A DNA stretch of 64,000 nt from an uncultured Phycicoccus sp. (GTDB lineage: Bacteria; Actinomycetota; Actinomycetes; Actinomycetales; Dermatophilaceae), in NCBI RefSeq assembly GCF_947495705.1, contig NZ_CANLZR010000005.1, positions 1 through 64,000 of the forward strand, given 5' to 3'. The position numbers were made by a program, and so were the translations under genes. This document shows positions 7,705 to 16,577 of this stretch, one piece after another. The notes below the pieces were generated by a model. The model did not search any database. It saw only the letters and a program-made list of their open reading frames with translations, and was not told the origin of the DNA. Positions within the stretch are counted from its first letter, which is position 1. The number at the start of each line of letters is the position of its first letter.

Positions 7705-9060
7705 GTGAGCACCCCGCCCGTAGTGCCGGCCGACATCATCGGGCCCAGCGCCCTCGACCTCGCACCGCCGACGTCCCGGCGCCGGGTGCTCGCGTGGGGG
7801 ATGTGGGACTGGGGGACTCAGCCGTTCAACACCGTGATCACGACGTTCGTCTTCTCGGTGTACATCACCAGCGAGGCCTTCGGCGCCACGAACACGACCT
7901 CGACCGCCCTCGCCATCTCGACGGCGCTCGCCGGGCTGTTCGTCGCCGTCCTCGCTCCGGTCCTCGGCCAGAACTCCGACCGCTCGGGGCGCACCGTCTC
8001 CCACCTGCGGGCCCAGACCTGGCTCCTCGCCGGCCTCTCGGCGTCGCTCTTCTTCGTCGTGCCCGAGCCGGGGTTCCTGTGGGTCGGTCTCGGCCTGCTG
8101 GCCGTCGGGTCGGTGGTCTCCGAGATCGCGGGGGTCAACTACAACTCGACGATCGACCAGGTCGCGACGACGCGGACGGTCGGACGCGTGTCGGGCTTCG
8201 GCTGGGGGATGGGCTACCTCGGCGGGATCATCGTCCTGCTGCTCATCTACTTCGCCTTCATCCAGCCCGACGTCGGCCTGTTCGGCGTCACGAGCGCGAA
8301 CGGGCTCGACATCCGGGTCTCGATGCTCGTGTGCGGCGTGTGGACCCTGCTGTTCACGATCCCGGCGTTCCTCCTGCTCAAGGACCGTCCCCGGGAGCGG
8401 ACGCCGCGGGTGGGGGTCGCCCAGTCCTACCGGCTCGTGTGGCGGTCCATCCGCGGGCTGTGGGCGGTGTCGAGGCACACGGTGTACTTCCTCCTCGCCT
8501 CGGCGCTCTTCCGGGACGGGCTCGCCGGCGTCTTCGCCTTCGGTGCGATCCTCGCCGCGGGGACCTTCGGGCTCACGGCGGGTGACGTCATCATCTTCGG
8601 CGCGGCGGCCAACATCGTGGCCGGGGTGGCCACGATGGGCTTCGGGCTGCTCGACGACCGGCTCGGGCCCAAGCGGGTCATCCTCATCTCACTCGGCGCC
8701 CTCGTCGTCCTCGGCATCCTCATCTTCGTCCTGCACGACGGCGGGAAGGCCGTGTTCTGGCCGCTCGGGCTGGCCATGACGGTGTTCGTCGGCCCGGCCC
8801 AGGCCGCGTCGCGCAGCTTCCTGGCCCGCCTCGTGCCCGAGGGGAAGGGCGGCGAGATCTTCGGGCTGTACGCGACGACCGGACGGGTCGTCTCGTTCCT
8901 GTCGCCGCTGCTGTTCGGGCTGTTCATCGCCGTGGGCGCCGCGGTCACCGGTCAGGAGAACACCCAGTACTGGGGGATCCTCGGGATCGTGGTCATCCTC
9001 GCGGCCGGCTTCGCCGTCATGATCCCGGTCAAGGAGCACGGCGAGCACCGCGTGTCGTGA
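7705..9060 (+). CDS. MFS transporter, UMF1/Atg22-like family
   Basis: The 451-residue protein has about twelve hydrophobic segments. It opens with WGMWDWGTQPFNTVITTFVFSVYI, the signature first helix of the UMF1/Atg22 group (YDWANSAYxT in relatives). A charged loop DRSGR after helix 2 is the MFS loop motif, and the middle loop carries LLKDRPRERTPR. The related vacuolar Atg22 effluxes amino acids; bacterial substrates are unknown. The GTG start is set by TACCGT 6 nt upstream. It converges with the peptidase gene, leaving 13 nt between stops. Confidence 0.85.
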   Translation: MSTPPVVPADIIGPSALDLAPPTSRRRVLAWGMWDWGTQPFNTVITTFVFSVYITSEAFGATNTTSTALAISTALAGLFVAVLAPVLGQNSDRSGRTVSHLRAQTWLLAGLSASLFFVVPEPGFLWVGLGLLAVGSVVSEIAGVNYNSTIDQVATTRTVGRVSGFGWGMGYLGGIIVLLLIYFAFIQPDVGLFGVTSANGLDIRVSMLVCGVWTLLFTIPAFLLLKDRPRERTPRVGVAQSYRLVWRSIRGLWAVSRHTVYFLLASALFRDGLAGVFAFGAILAAGTFGLTAGDVIIFGAAANIVAGVATMGFGLLDDRLGPKRVILISLGALVVLGILIFVLHDGGKAVFWPLGLAMTVFVGPAQAASRSFLARLVPEGKGGEIFGLYATTGRVVSFLSPLLFGLFIAVGAAVTGQENTQYWGILGIVVILAAGFAVMIPVKEHGEHRVS

Positions 9061-9073
9061 GAGGCAACGGGCG

Positions 9074-10525
9074 TCAGCCCGCGTACTCCCAGTGCCACGG
9101 CTCGGGCAGCGGGCCCCCGGCCTCGGCCCAGGCCGGGTGGAACCAGCCGTAGAGCGGTGCGTTGATGCGCAGCCACCGGTGCACCGCGGACCCGAAGTCC
9201 TCGACGCCGCCGCACAGGTCGAGGGCCCGGCCGAGGCCGTGCCGGCTCGTGCCGGGCGTGGCCGCGAACCGACCGTGGGTGACCTTGACCGAGATCTGCT
9301 CGGACAGCGGACGGTAGGAGTCGGTGACGCAGATCGGGGTCCCGGTCTGGGCGGCGTACGCCTTGCTCAGCGCGTTGAACGACGCGGCGGCGTCGGGGGC
9401 GAGCCGCTCGCCCGGCGCGCGCCACAGCTCGCAGAGCGCGGACCGCGGGAAGAGACCGTTCGGGTGGGCGCCGGTGTCCTCGGAACACGGCTTGCCGATG
9501 TCGGCGGTCTCGACGACGGACGCGCTCAGCGCGGCCCGCAGCCGCTGCGAGGCGGCCTGGGCCTCGGGGGTGCGAGCGCCGATCAGCGCGTTGGCGATGG
9601 GCCCGGCCTTCTCGACCTCTGCCATCTGCAGAGCGCGGAGGTCGCCGATCTTGGCCCGCTGGACCTTCATCAGCGCGTCGAGCTTCTTCTTGGCGGTCTC
9701 GATCCGAGCCCGAGCCTCGGTGGCGGCGGCCTCGGCCTTCTCGGCGGTCGCGGTGAGGCTGACCTGCTCGGCGGTGAGGATGCGCACCTCCTCGAGGGCG
9801 CGGGTGCGCTGGTCGGTGATGTAGGCGAGGTCGCCGAGCGGGTTGCCGGCGGAGTTCTCGTCGGTGCTCAGCGCGTCGAGCATCCCGGAGATGTCGGCGT
9901 CGCCGCCACCGCCCGAGTAGACGTCGAACACCCAGTCCTTGATGACCGCGCGGGCCCGGGCGAGCCGGCCCTCGAGCTGGGCGAGCCCGGCCCGTGCGGC
10001 CGCGGCCTCCTTCTGGGAGGCCTCCTCGCTGTCCTTGGCCGCGGCGAGGTCCTCGAGGAGGTCGTTGGAGCGGTCGGACATCTCGTCCATCCGCTCCATC
10101 TCGACCGCCACCTGGGAGGTGGAGGACTCGAGCTGGGCCGAGATGCGCGCGGCCTCGGCGATCTGCGACTGGAGCACGACGCCGGAGAGCGGCTCGGGGT
10201 GTGCGGGCTCGGCGTGACCGCTGTCGGGACCCGGCGGGGGAGGAGGGGTGGAGGTGCTGGGCCTCGGTGCCGGGGTGGCCTTCGCGGTGGTCTTGGGAGT
10301 GCTCGTCGGCTTCGGCGTGGCCTTCGGGGTCGCGGTCGGCGTCGGAGCGGGCGTCGCGGTGCTCTGGAAGAGGCCGGTGGGAGTGGGCAGCGGGTCACCG
10401 TCGGCCATCGCGGAGGCGGGGGCCAGGAGGGCGGCCGCAACGGCGATCACCGCGACGGCACCGACCCCACGGGTCGGCGCCCAGCGCATGTACGGACGCA
10501 CCACGAACTCGTTTCCACACGTCAT
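9074..10525 (-). CDS. Secreted coiled-coil M15 D-Ala-D-Ala carboxypeptidase
   Basis: The 483-residue exported protein has a signal segment (GAVAVIAVAAALLAPASAMA), then a Pro/Thr/Lys-rich linker with repeated TPKATPKPT-like units. A long alpha-helical coiled-coil region (about residues 130-330) follows, then a C-terminal M15 domain. The zinc motif SRHGLGRALD gives H429 and D436, and PWHWEY gives H478, as in VanY-type enzymes that trim the terminal D-alanine of cell-wall peptides. The coiled coil resembles that of regulated wall hydrolases. Starts at 10525 and 10489 are both possible and neither has a clear Shine-Dalgarno; TATGGT about 50 nt upstream could be the -10 element. Confidence 0.85.
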   Translation of the reverse strand: MTCGNEFVVRPYMRWAPTRGVGAVAVIAVAAALLAPASAMADGDPLPTPTGLFQSTATPAPTPTATPKATPKPTSTPKTTAKATPAPRPSTSTPPPPPGPDSGHAEPAHPEPLSGVVLQSQIAEAARISAQLESSTSQVAVEMERMDEMSDRSNDLLEDLAAAKDSEEASQKEAAAARAGLAQLEGRLARARAVIKDWVFDVYSGGGGDADISGMLDALSTDENSAGNPLGDLAYITDQRTRALEEVRILTAEQVSLTATAEKAEAAATEARARIETAKKKLDALMKVQRAKIGDLRALQMAEVEKAGPIANALIGARTPEAQAASQRLRAALSASVVETADIGKPCSEDTGAHPNGLFPRSALCELWRAPGERLAPDAAASFNALSKAYAAQTGTPICVTDSYRPLSEQISVKVTHGRFAATPGTSRHGLGRALDLCGGVEDFGSAVHRWLRINAPLYGWFHPAWAEAGGPLPEPWHWEYAG

Positions 10526-10622
10526 GAACGGGCCGGGACGGCCCAGAGCACGCCCTGCTCGTGCTCCGGTTCCCACCATAGGCACAGGGGAACCCCGCTG
10601 AGCAGGGTCTTTCGGCAAATAG

Positions 10623-10634
10623 GGCCGATCGGCC
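10623..10634. repeat. Perfect 12-bp palindrome in a divergent intergenic region
   Basis: GGCCGATCGGCC lies in the 268-bp region between the M15 peptidase (minus) and the SSB-like gene (plus). The rest of this region shows no RNA element I recognise. A DNA-binding role is possible but unsupported. Confidence 0.3.
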
Positions 10635-10793
10635 GGGGCATCGAGCCCCACTCGTCCCAGCCGCCCCATCCGCGTGCCCGCCGCCGTCCACAGGGCGCCG
10701 ACGTCGCTCCGCTCGTCCACAGACCGACCGGCGGGCCTGGTCCGGGGACCCGCCGCCCGGGAGGCTGGCCGGACAGGACGAACGGAGGGCACG

Positions 10794-11168
10794 ATGGCGG
10801 CCGAGAAGGACGAGGGCGACGAGAACGCGGTGCGGCTCGTCGGCCGGCTCACGGGGGCCGGGGAGCCGGTGACGCTCCCCAGCGGGGACGTGGTCCACAC
10901 CGTCCGGGTCACGGTGTCCCGTCCGGGGCGCAGGGCCTCCCCGCGGGCGGCGGTCGACGCCATCGACGTGGCCTGTTGGAGCGCCGCCACGCGCCGGGTC
11001 GCCGGTCGGCTGGCCGTCGGGGACCGGGTCGTCGTCGACGGAGCCCTGCGACGCCGGTTCTTCCGCGCCGGGGGAGGGGCGGTGAGCCGCTACGAGGTGG
11101 AGGCGACGCGGGTGCGCCGCCTTCCGGCGCTCACTCGCGCTCGCGCAGCATCTCCTCCATCAGGGTGA
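10794..11168 (+). CDS. Single-stranded DNA-binding-like OB-fold protein
   Basis: The 124-residue protein has an SSB-type OB fold: VRLVGRLTGAGEPVTLPSGD, then VTVSRPGRR, DAIDVACWSA, RVAGRLAVGDRVVVDGALRRRFFR and SRYEVEATRVRRL. It lacks the acidic DDDIPF tail of the replicative SSB, so it is probably an accessory paralogue. GGAGGG lies about 7 nt before the ATG. Its last 38 bases overlap the end of the convergent DUF305 gene. Confidence 0.78.
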   Translation: MAAEKDEGDENAVRLVGRLTGAGEPVTLPSGDVVHTVRVTVSRPGRRASPRAAVDAIDVACWSAATRRVAGRLAVGDRVVVDGALRRRFFRAGGGAVSRYEVEATRVRRLPALTRARAASPPSG

Positions 11169-11769
11169 TCTCGGCGGCCTGCGCGCGCTCGATCGCGCCG
11201 GCCAGGCTGAGGACCTCGTCGGTGGTCGCGTCGGCCAGTGCCGCCTCGGCCATCACGACCCCGCCCCGGTGGTGCTCGATCATGAGCCGCAGGAAGATCC
11301 GGTCCGCGTCGACGCCGGACGCCTCGCGCAGGGTGTCGAGCTGCTCGGCGCTCGCCATGCCCTGCATCGGCTCACCCGCCTCCACGTGCGCGCTGTGCTC
11401 ACCGCCGACCCACGCCATCGGCGCCGCCGGCGCGGTCTGCGGCAGCCCCCACTGGACGAGCCAGCCGTACATCTGGCCGGCCTGCTGCTGCTGGCTCGTG
11501 ATGATGTCGTACGCCAGGGTGCGCACGGTCGGGTCGGTGCTGCGGTCGCGGATGAGGAAGCCCATCTCCACGGCCTGCCGGTGGTGGGTCTGCATGTCCC
11601 GGGCGAAGCCGGCGTCCGCGCCGAAGTCGGGCACCGAGGTCGAGGACGTTGCCCGCACCGCCAGCAGCGTGCCCGCCACACCGAGGACGAGGGCCACGAC
11701 CGCCGCCAGGACGACGGCACGCCGCGAGAACGTCTGGGTGGTCGTGTCGTGCTCTGCCGAGGTCGTCAC
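11131..11769 (-). CDS. DUF305 membrane-anchored protein
   Basis: The 212-residue protein has one N-terminal membrane helix (AVVLAAVVALVLGVAGTLLAV) and a ferritin-like four-helix DUF305 region outside the membrane. Two histidine motifs, MQTHHRQAVEM and IEHHRGGVVMAEAAL, mark the duplicated unit; in relatives such sites are linked to copper. It starts in a 4-nt ATGA overlap with the DUF3105 gene, so both are made together. Metal binding is inferred from family context. Confidence 0.85.
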   Translation of the reverse strand: MTTSAEHDTTTQTFSRRAVVLAAVVALVLGVAGTLLAVRATSSTSVPDFGADAGFARDMQTHHRQAVEMGFLIRDRSTDPTVRTLAYDIITSQQQQAGQMYGWLVQWGLPQTAPAAPMAWVGGEHSAHVEAGEPMQGMASAEQLDTLREASGVDADRIFLRLMIEHHRGGVVMAEAALADATTDEVLSLAGAIERAQAAEITLMEEMLRERE

Positions 11770-12404
11770 GACGTCGGCTGCTCCATGCCGGTGCCCTCGG
11801 TGGTGCTCCCGTCGCTGCCGCCGGTGCAGGCGGCCCCGGGCTCCGGGGTCTGCGGGCCCTGGCGGTACTCGCGGATGAACTCGGCCAGCCGCGGGTCCTC
11901 GACACCGTCGAGCGCGATCTGGTGGCCCCAGGCCGACGCCACGACCGGGGTGCTGAGGCCCTCGAGGGGCGAGATGAGCATGTACTCGTCCGGCACGCTG
12001 TCGACGAGCTTCTGCACCTGGTCCGCCGGCAGGTCAGGCTGGTACGTCACCCACACGGCCCCGTGCTCGAGGGAGTGCACGGCGAGCTCGTTGGGGACGG
12101 GGGCGTCGTAGACCCCGCAGTTGAGCCACACCGGGTTGTGGTCGCCGCCGACCGGCGGGGTCTGCTCGTAGCTGACCGGCGTCGTCACGTGGTTGGCCGT
12201 GACGTCGTCGAAGGTCTTGACGGCGTCGAGGGTCGGCCGGTTGGACACGTCGCGCCACACCGTGACACCGATGACGCCGGCGATGACGAGGATGACCGCG
12301 CTGATCCCCCCGATGAAGGCGAGCCGGCTGCGCCGCTCCTTCGCCTGCTGGGCCTTCTTCAGCTCATCGAGGGCGGCACGGGACTGGCGCGATGACGGGG
12401 ACAC
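11766..12404 (-). CDS. DUF3105 membrane-anchored protein
   Basis: This 212-residue protein has a charged cytoplasmic start (AALDELKKAQQAKERRSR), one membrane helix (LAFIGGISAVILVIAGVIGV) and an external DUF3105 domain. Typical motifs are GGDHNPVWLNCGVYD and HSLEHGAVWVTY. The function is unknown. GTG 12404 is chosen because GAGGAG lies 9 nt upstream; an upstream in-frame start at 12509 has no such signal. It forms a two-gene unit with DUF305, a pairing often seen in actinobacteria. Confidence 0.82.
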   Translation of the reverse strand: MSPSSRQSRAALDELKKAQQAKERRSRLAFIGGISAVILVIAGVIGVTVWRDVSNRPTLDAVKTFDDVTANHVTTPVSYEQTPPVGGDHNPVWLNCGVYDAPVPNELAVHSLEHGAVWVTYQPDLPADQVQKLVDSVPDEYMLISPLEGLSTPVVASAWGHQIALDGVEDPRLAEFIREYRQGPQTPEPGAACTGGSDGSTTEGTGMEQPTS

Positions 12405-12636
12405 AGGGGATGGCTCCTCGGGAGTCAGGCTCAGGGGTCTCATGGTCAGCGAACGAGATGCCACGGGAGTTCCGCGTCCGGGTCCGAGTGCCGACCATGC
12501 GACCTCCATGATGCCGCACGCCCCCGTCCGAGGTCCGGCACCCCGCGCGGCGGCGCCCCGAGCGCCGACGCTCTAGCGTGGTGCCCGGGGCGCCCGCAGC
12601 GGCACCACCGCCGCAGCCCGACGGACGGAGACGACG

Positions 12637-15000
12637 ATGCAGCCCAGGACGGCCGCCGACAGCCACGACGTGATCCGGGTCCAGGGCGCCCGCGAAAACA
12701 ACCTCAAGGACATCAGCGTCGAGCTGCCCAAGCGCCGGCTCACCGTCGTGACGGGGGTGTCGGGGTCCGGGAAGAGCTCGCTCGTCTTCGGCACGATCGC
12801 GGCCGAGTCGCAGCGGCTCATCAACGAGACGTACAGCGCCTTCGTCCAGGGGTTCATGCCGACCCTGGCGCGCCCGGACGTCGACGTCCTCTCCGGGCTC
12901 ACGACGGCGATCCTCGTCGACCAGGAACGCCTCGGAGCGAACCCACGCTCGACCGTCGGCACCGTCACCGACGCGAACGCGATGCTCCGGATCCTCTTCA
13001 GCCGGCTCGGGCAGCCGCAGATCGGGTCACCGGCCGCGTACTCGTTCAACGTCCCGACCGTCCGGGCGGCGGGAGCCCTCACCGTCGAGCGGGGGGAGGG
13101 CCGGACCAAGGCCGAGAAGGTGACCTTCAACCGGCTCGGCGGCATGTGCCCACGCTGCGAGGGCACGGGTGCGGTCACCGACATCGACCTCACCGCGCTC
13201 TACGACGACCGGCTGTCGCTGGGGGAGGGGGCCCTGACCATCCCGGGCTGGTCGATGGACGGGTGGTACGGGCGGATCTTCAGCGGCTCCGGGTTCTTCG
13301 ACATGGACAAGCCGATCCGCCGCTTCACCAAGCGCGAGATGCACGACCTGCTCTACCGCGAGGCCACCAAGGTCAAGATCGACGGCATCAACCTCACCTA
13401 CGAGGGCATCATCCCGAAGATCCAGAAGTCGATGCTCTCCAAGGACCGGGAGGCGATGCAGCCGCACATCCGCGCCTTCGTCGACCGGGCCGTCACCTTC
13501 ACGACCTGCCCGGACTGCGACGGCACCCGGCTGGGCCCCGAGGCGCGCTCGTCGCGGATCGCCGGCAAGAACATCGCCGACCTCTGCTCGATGCAGATCA
13601 GCGACCTCGCGGAGTGGCTCCGAACGTACGAAGAGCCCTCTGTCGCACCACTTCTCGCGGGGCTCCAGCACCTTCTCGACTCGTTCACCGCGATCGGTCT
13701 CGGCTACCTGTCGCTGGACCGGTCGTCGGGCACGCTGTCCGGGGGAGAGGCCCAGCGCACGAAGATGATCCGCCACCTGGGCTCCTCGCTCACCGACGTC
13801 ACGTACGTGTTCGACGAGCCGTCGATCGGCCTGCACCCGCACGACATCGAACGGATGAACCAGCTGCTCGTCCGCCTGCGCGACAAGGGCAACACCGTGC
13901 TCGTCGTGGAGCACAAGCCGGAGATGATCGCGATCGCCGACCACGTCGTCGACCTCGGCCCCGGGGCGGGCACCGGCGGCGGGTCGGTCTGCTACGAAGG
14001 GCCCGTCGACGGGCTGCGGGGGAGCGACACCCCGACCGGCCGGCATCTCGACGACCGGGCCACGCTGAAGGGGTCCGTACGCAGCGCGTCGGGCGCCCTG
14101 GAGGTCCGGGGCGCCGACAGCCACAACCTGCGCTCGGTCGACGTCGACATCCCGCTCGGGGTCCTGTGCGTCCTCACCGGCGTCGCCGGCTCCGGCAAGA
14201 GCTCGCTCGTGCAGGGCTCGGTGGCCGGCCTGGACGGGGTCGTCGTCGTCGACCAGGGGGCGATCAAGGGGTCCCGGCGGAGCAACCCGGCGACGTACAC
14301 GGGCATGCTCGACCCGATCCGGAAGGCCTTCGCCAAGGCCAACGGCGTCAAGCCCGCGCTGTTCAGCTCCAACTCCGAGGGCGCCTGCCCGGCCTGCAAC
14401 GGCGCCGGCGTGATCTTCACCGACCTCGGAGTCATGGCGACCGTCGAGACGACCTGCGAGGAGTGCGAGGGCCGGCGGTTCCAGGCCGCCGTCCTGGAGT
14501 ACACGCTGGGTGGGCGCACCATCGCCGAGGTGCTCGCCCTGTCGGTCACCGAGGCCGAGGCGTTCTTCGGGGGTGGCCCGGCCCGCACCCCGGCGGCTCA
14601 CGCCGTCCTCGAGCGGCTGGCCGACGTCGGCCTCGGCTACATCACGCTGGGGCAGCCGCTCACGACGCTGTCCGGGGGTGAGCGCCAGCGGCTCAAGCTC
14701 GCGACGCAGATGGCCGACAAGGGCGAGGTGTACGTGCTCGACGAGCCGACGACCGGCCTGCACCTCGCCGACGTGCAGAACCTGCTCGGCCTGCTCGACC
14801 GGCTCGTCGACGGCGGCCGGTCGGTGGTCGTCATCGAGCATCACCAGGCCGTCATGGCGCATGCCGACTGGATCATCGACCTCGGGCCTGGCGCCGGGCA
14901 CGACGGCGGGCGCGTCGTCTTCGAAGGAACCCCCGCCGACCTCGTCGCCGCACGGGCCGGGCTCACCGGCGAGCACCTGGCGGCGTACGTCGGCGCCTGA
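12637..15000 (+). CDS. UvrA-like ABC-ATPase (class II, without UvrB-binding domain)
   Basis: The 787-residue protein has two ABC ATPase halves. The first has Walker A GVSGSGKSS, signature LSGGEAQR and Walker B TYVFDEPSIGLHP; the second has GVAGSGKSS, LSGGERQRLK and VYVLDEPTTGLH. Zinc modules appear as CPRCEGTG/CPDCDGTR and CPACNGAG/CEECEGRR. At about 150 residues shorter than canonical UvrA, it lacks room for the UvrB-binding insertion, as in UvrA2/DrrC-like proteins linked to tolerance of DNA-binding drugs. GGAG lies 8 nt before the ATG. Excision repair itself should depend on a separate uvrA elsewhere. Confidence 0.85.
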   Translation: MQPRTAADSHDVIRVQGARENNLKDISVELPKRRLTVVTGVSGSGKSSLVFGTIAAESQRLINETYSAFVQGFMPTLARPDVDVLSGLTTAILVDQERLGANPRSTVGTVTDANAMLRILFSRLGQPQIGSPAAYSFNVPTVRAAGALTVERGEGRTKAEKVTFNRLGGMCPRCEGTGAVTDIDLTALYDDRLSLGEGALTIPGWSMDGWYGRIFSGSGFFDMDKPIRRFTKREMHDLLYREATKVKIDGINLTYEGIIPKIQKSMLSKDREAMQPHIRAFVDRAVTFTTCPDCDGTRLGPEARSSRIAGKNIADLCSMQISDLAEWLRTYEEPSVAPLLAGLQHLLDSFTAIGLGYLSLDRSSGTLSGGEAQRTKMIRHLGSSLTDVTYVFDEPSIGLHPHDIERMNQLLVRLRDKGNTVLVVEHKPEMIAIADHVVDLGPGAGTGGGSVCYEGPVDGLRGSDTPTGRHLDDRATLKGSVRSASGALEVRGADSHNLRSVDVDIPLGVLCVLTGVAGSGKSSLVQGSVAGLDGVVVVDQGAIKGSRRSNPATYTGMLDPIRKAFAKANGVKPALFSSNSEGACPACNGAGVIFTDLGVMATVETTCEECEGRRFQAAVLEYTLGGRTIAEVLALSVTEAEAFFGGGPARTPAAHAVLERLADVGLGYITLGQPLTTLSGGERQRLKLATQMADKGEVYVLDEPTTGLHLADVQNLLGLLDRLVDGGRSVVVIEHHQAVMAHADWIIDLGPGAGHDGGRVVFEGTPADLVAARAGLTGEHLAAYVGA

Positions 15001-15047
15001 GGGACCGACCCGTGCCAGCGCCCCTCCCGCATCATCCCGTTTCGCCG

Positions 15048-15061
15048 ATAATCCACATTAT
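15048..15061. repeat. AT-rich inverted repeat upstream of the SGNH hydrolase gene
   Basis: ATAAT (15048-15052) and ATTAT (15057-15061) form an inverted repeat around CCAC, an AT-rich island in otherwise GC-rich sequence. It may be a promoter or operator for the downstream gene. A 7-bp hairpin (15080-15086 / 15095-15101) follows. Confidence 0.35.
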
Positions 15062-15118
15062 GTCAGTTTGTCACCTAGAGAGGGGAACAGGCCCTCCCCT
15101 CACCGTCGTTGTCCCACC

Positions 15119-15853
15119 GTGACCTCCCCATCCCTGGTGCCGCACGGCTACGACAACCGCACCGGCCGGGGCCCGGGCCTGCTGACCCGCGGGCTGAGCC
15201 TGGTGCTCCCGGGCGTCCGGCGCGTGGGCGCCCAGGTCGAGCCGTATGCGCGCGCCTGGGCCGAGCACAACCACCGTGCCCTCAGCGCTCCGGGCCGCCG
15301 CTGGGTCGTCCTCGGCGACTCCATGGCGCAGGGTGTGGGCGCGTCCGCGTGGAACGCGGGGTGGGTCGACCAGCTGCGGGCCCGGCTGGCCTCGCACGGC
15401 CACCCACTCGTCGTCGTCAACCTCTCGGCCACCGGGGCCCGCACCGCCGACGTCGTCGAGCAGCAGCTACCGGTGCTGCGCGACCTGCCCCCGGCGGCCA
15501 GTACCGAGGCGACCGACCTCGTGACCGTGCTGGTCGGCTCCAACGACCTCTTCGCCGGCGGCGGGCACCGGGAGCGGCTGCCCGACGAGTTCGGGCGGCT
15601 GGTCCGGGCACTCCCCCGCGCCGCGGTGGTCGCGACCCTCCCCCAGCCCCGCGCCGCGGCCCGGCGCGCCAACCGCCACGTGCAGGACGCAGCGGGCCGG
15701 GGCGACATCGTCATGGTCGACATGCGCGCCGAGGGCCCCAGCAGCTGGCGGGGCCGGCTCGCGCCGGACTTCTTCCACCCCAACGACGCGGGCTACGCCG
15801 AGATGGCGCGGGCCTTCGAGCCGTACGCGCTGCACGCCCTCACGGCGGGCTGA
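15119..15853 (+). CDS. SGNH/GDSL-family hydrolase
   Basis: The 244-residue protein is a GDSL-type esterase/lipase. Block I is VVLGDSMAQGVGAS with the nucleophile Ser, block II lies around LSATGARTADV, block III is VLVGSNDLF, and block V is PDFFHPNDAGYAEMA with the catalytic Asp and His. No signal peptide is evident. The GTG start overlaps the stop of a 20-codon reading frame at 15060-15122; no good Shine-Dalgarno is seen, so the start is uncertain. The substrate is unknown. Confidence 0.83.
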   Translation: MTSPSLVPHGYDNRTGRGPGLLTRGLSLVLPGVRRVGAQVEPYARAWAEHNHRALSAPGRRWVVLGDSMAQGVGASAWNAGWVDQLRARLASHGHPLVVVNLSATGARTADVVEQQLPVLRDLPPAASTEATDLVTVLVGSNDLFAGGGHRERLPDEFGRLVRALPRAAVVATLPQPRAAARRANRHVQDAAGRGDIVMVDMRAEGPSSWRGRLAPDFFHPNDAGYAEMARAFEPYALHALTAG

Positions 15854-15856
15854 GGC

Positions 15857-16432
15857 TCACCCCTCCCCCGCCTGGGGGGCGGTGTAGGTGACATCGCCGG
15901 CGTCGACGACGGCGGCTCGGCGGCCGGGTGCGTCCTGGAACCGCCAGTACAGGTTGGTGTGGGCGATGACGTCGGCGGGCGGGGGCGCACCCCAGTCGCT
16001 CTTGTCGCCGGTGGTGTGCGCGTCGCCGACGAGCGTCACGTCGTAGCCGCGGGTGAAGGCGCCGTGGATGGTCGAGCGCACGCAGGCGTCGCTCTCGGCG
16101 CCCGTGACGACGAGATGGCCGACTCCCGCCGCCGCGAGGGCGGCCTCGAGGTCGGTGCCCTCGAAGGAGTCGCCGTACCGCTTGTGGACCACGGCCTCGG
16201 CGTCGGAGGGCTCGAGCTCGGGGACGATCCGCCAGGCCTCGCTCCCCCGCTGCAGCTCGTCGTCAGAGCTGTGCTGGACCCAGACGACGGGGACGTCCTC
16301 GGCGCGGGCCCGCCGGACCAGCCCGTCGATGCGGGCGACGACGCCGTCACGGTCGAGCGCGCCGTCGACCACCCCGTTCTGGACGTCGATGACGAGCAGC
16401 GCCGTGCCGCCCCTGCCGTCGATGGTGCTCAT
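15857..16432 (-). CDS. Isochorismatase-family cysteine hydrolase
   Basis: The 191-residue protein carries the D-K-C triad of the family: D16 (LLVIDVQNG), K84 (VVHKRYGDSF) and C117 (GAESDACVRST). Members hydrolyse isochorismate, nicotinamide or related amides; this one cannot be assigned further. The start at 16432 has GGAG six bases upstream; a longer frame to 16540 would run into the promoter region of the divergent ArsR operon. It converges with the SGNH gene with only 3 nt between stops. Confidence 0.85.
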   Translation of the reverse strand: MSTIDGRGGTALLVIDVQNGVVDGALDRDGVVARIDGLVRRARAEDVPVVWVQHSSDDELQRGSEAWRIVPELEPSDAEAVVHKRYGDSFEGTDLEAALAAAGVGHLVVTGAESDACVRSTIHGAFTRGYDVTLVGDAHTTGDKSDWGAPPPADVIAHTNLYWRFQDAPGRRAAVVDAGDVTYTAPQAGEG

Positions 16433-16508
16433 ACCCCGCTCCTGCCGGTCGATGACGTGATGCCACCCGACGCTAGGGCCCGGCACCGACACCGTCGAGG
16501 TCGCGGGG

Positions 16509-16555
16509 TTGACAGCGCCTCGGCTCACGCCTAGTTTCATAGTTGGTTAATAAAC
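16509..16555 (+). promoter_or_regulatory. Consensus promoter and operator of the ArsR/SRPBCC operon
   Basis: TTGACA (16509-16514), 17 nt and TAGTTT (16532-16537) form a near-consensus housekeeping promoter. The imperfect palindrome GTTGGTTAATAAAC (16542-16555, 10 of 14 positions symmetric) covers the predicted transcription start, where an ArsR repressor would block it. Confidence 0.6.
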
Positions 16556-16577
16556 GCGAATGGAAAGTGGCGAGACC

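Noticed and set aside
10526-10793. c-di-AMP (ydaO) riboswitch ahead of the M15 peptidase
   Set aside because: This element often precedes wall hydrolases in actinobacteria, but I could not find its conserved blocks; only a 12-bp palindrome and GC-rich sequence are present.
9092-11878. 928-codon open frame on the plus strand opposite the M15 peptidase
   Set aside because: It is the reverse-strand shadow of the coiled-coil peptidase; composition is Gly/Val/Asp-rich without motifs.
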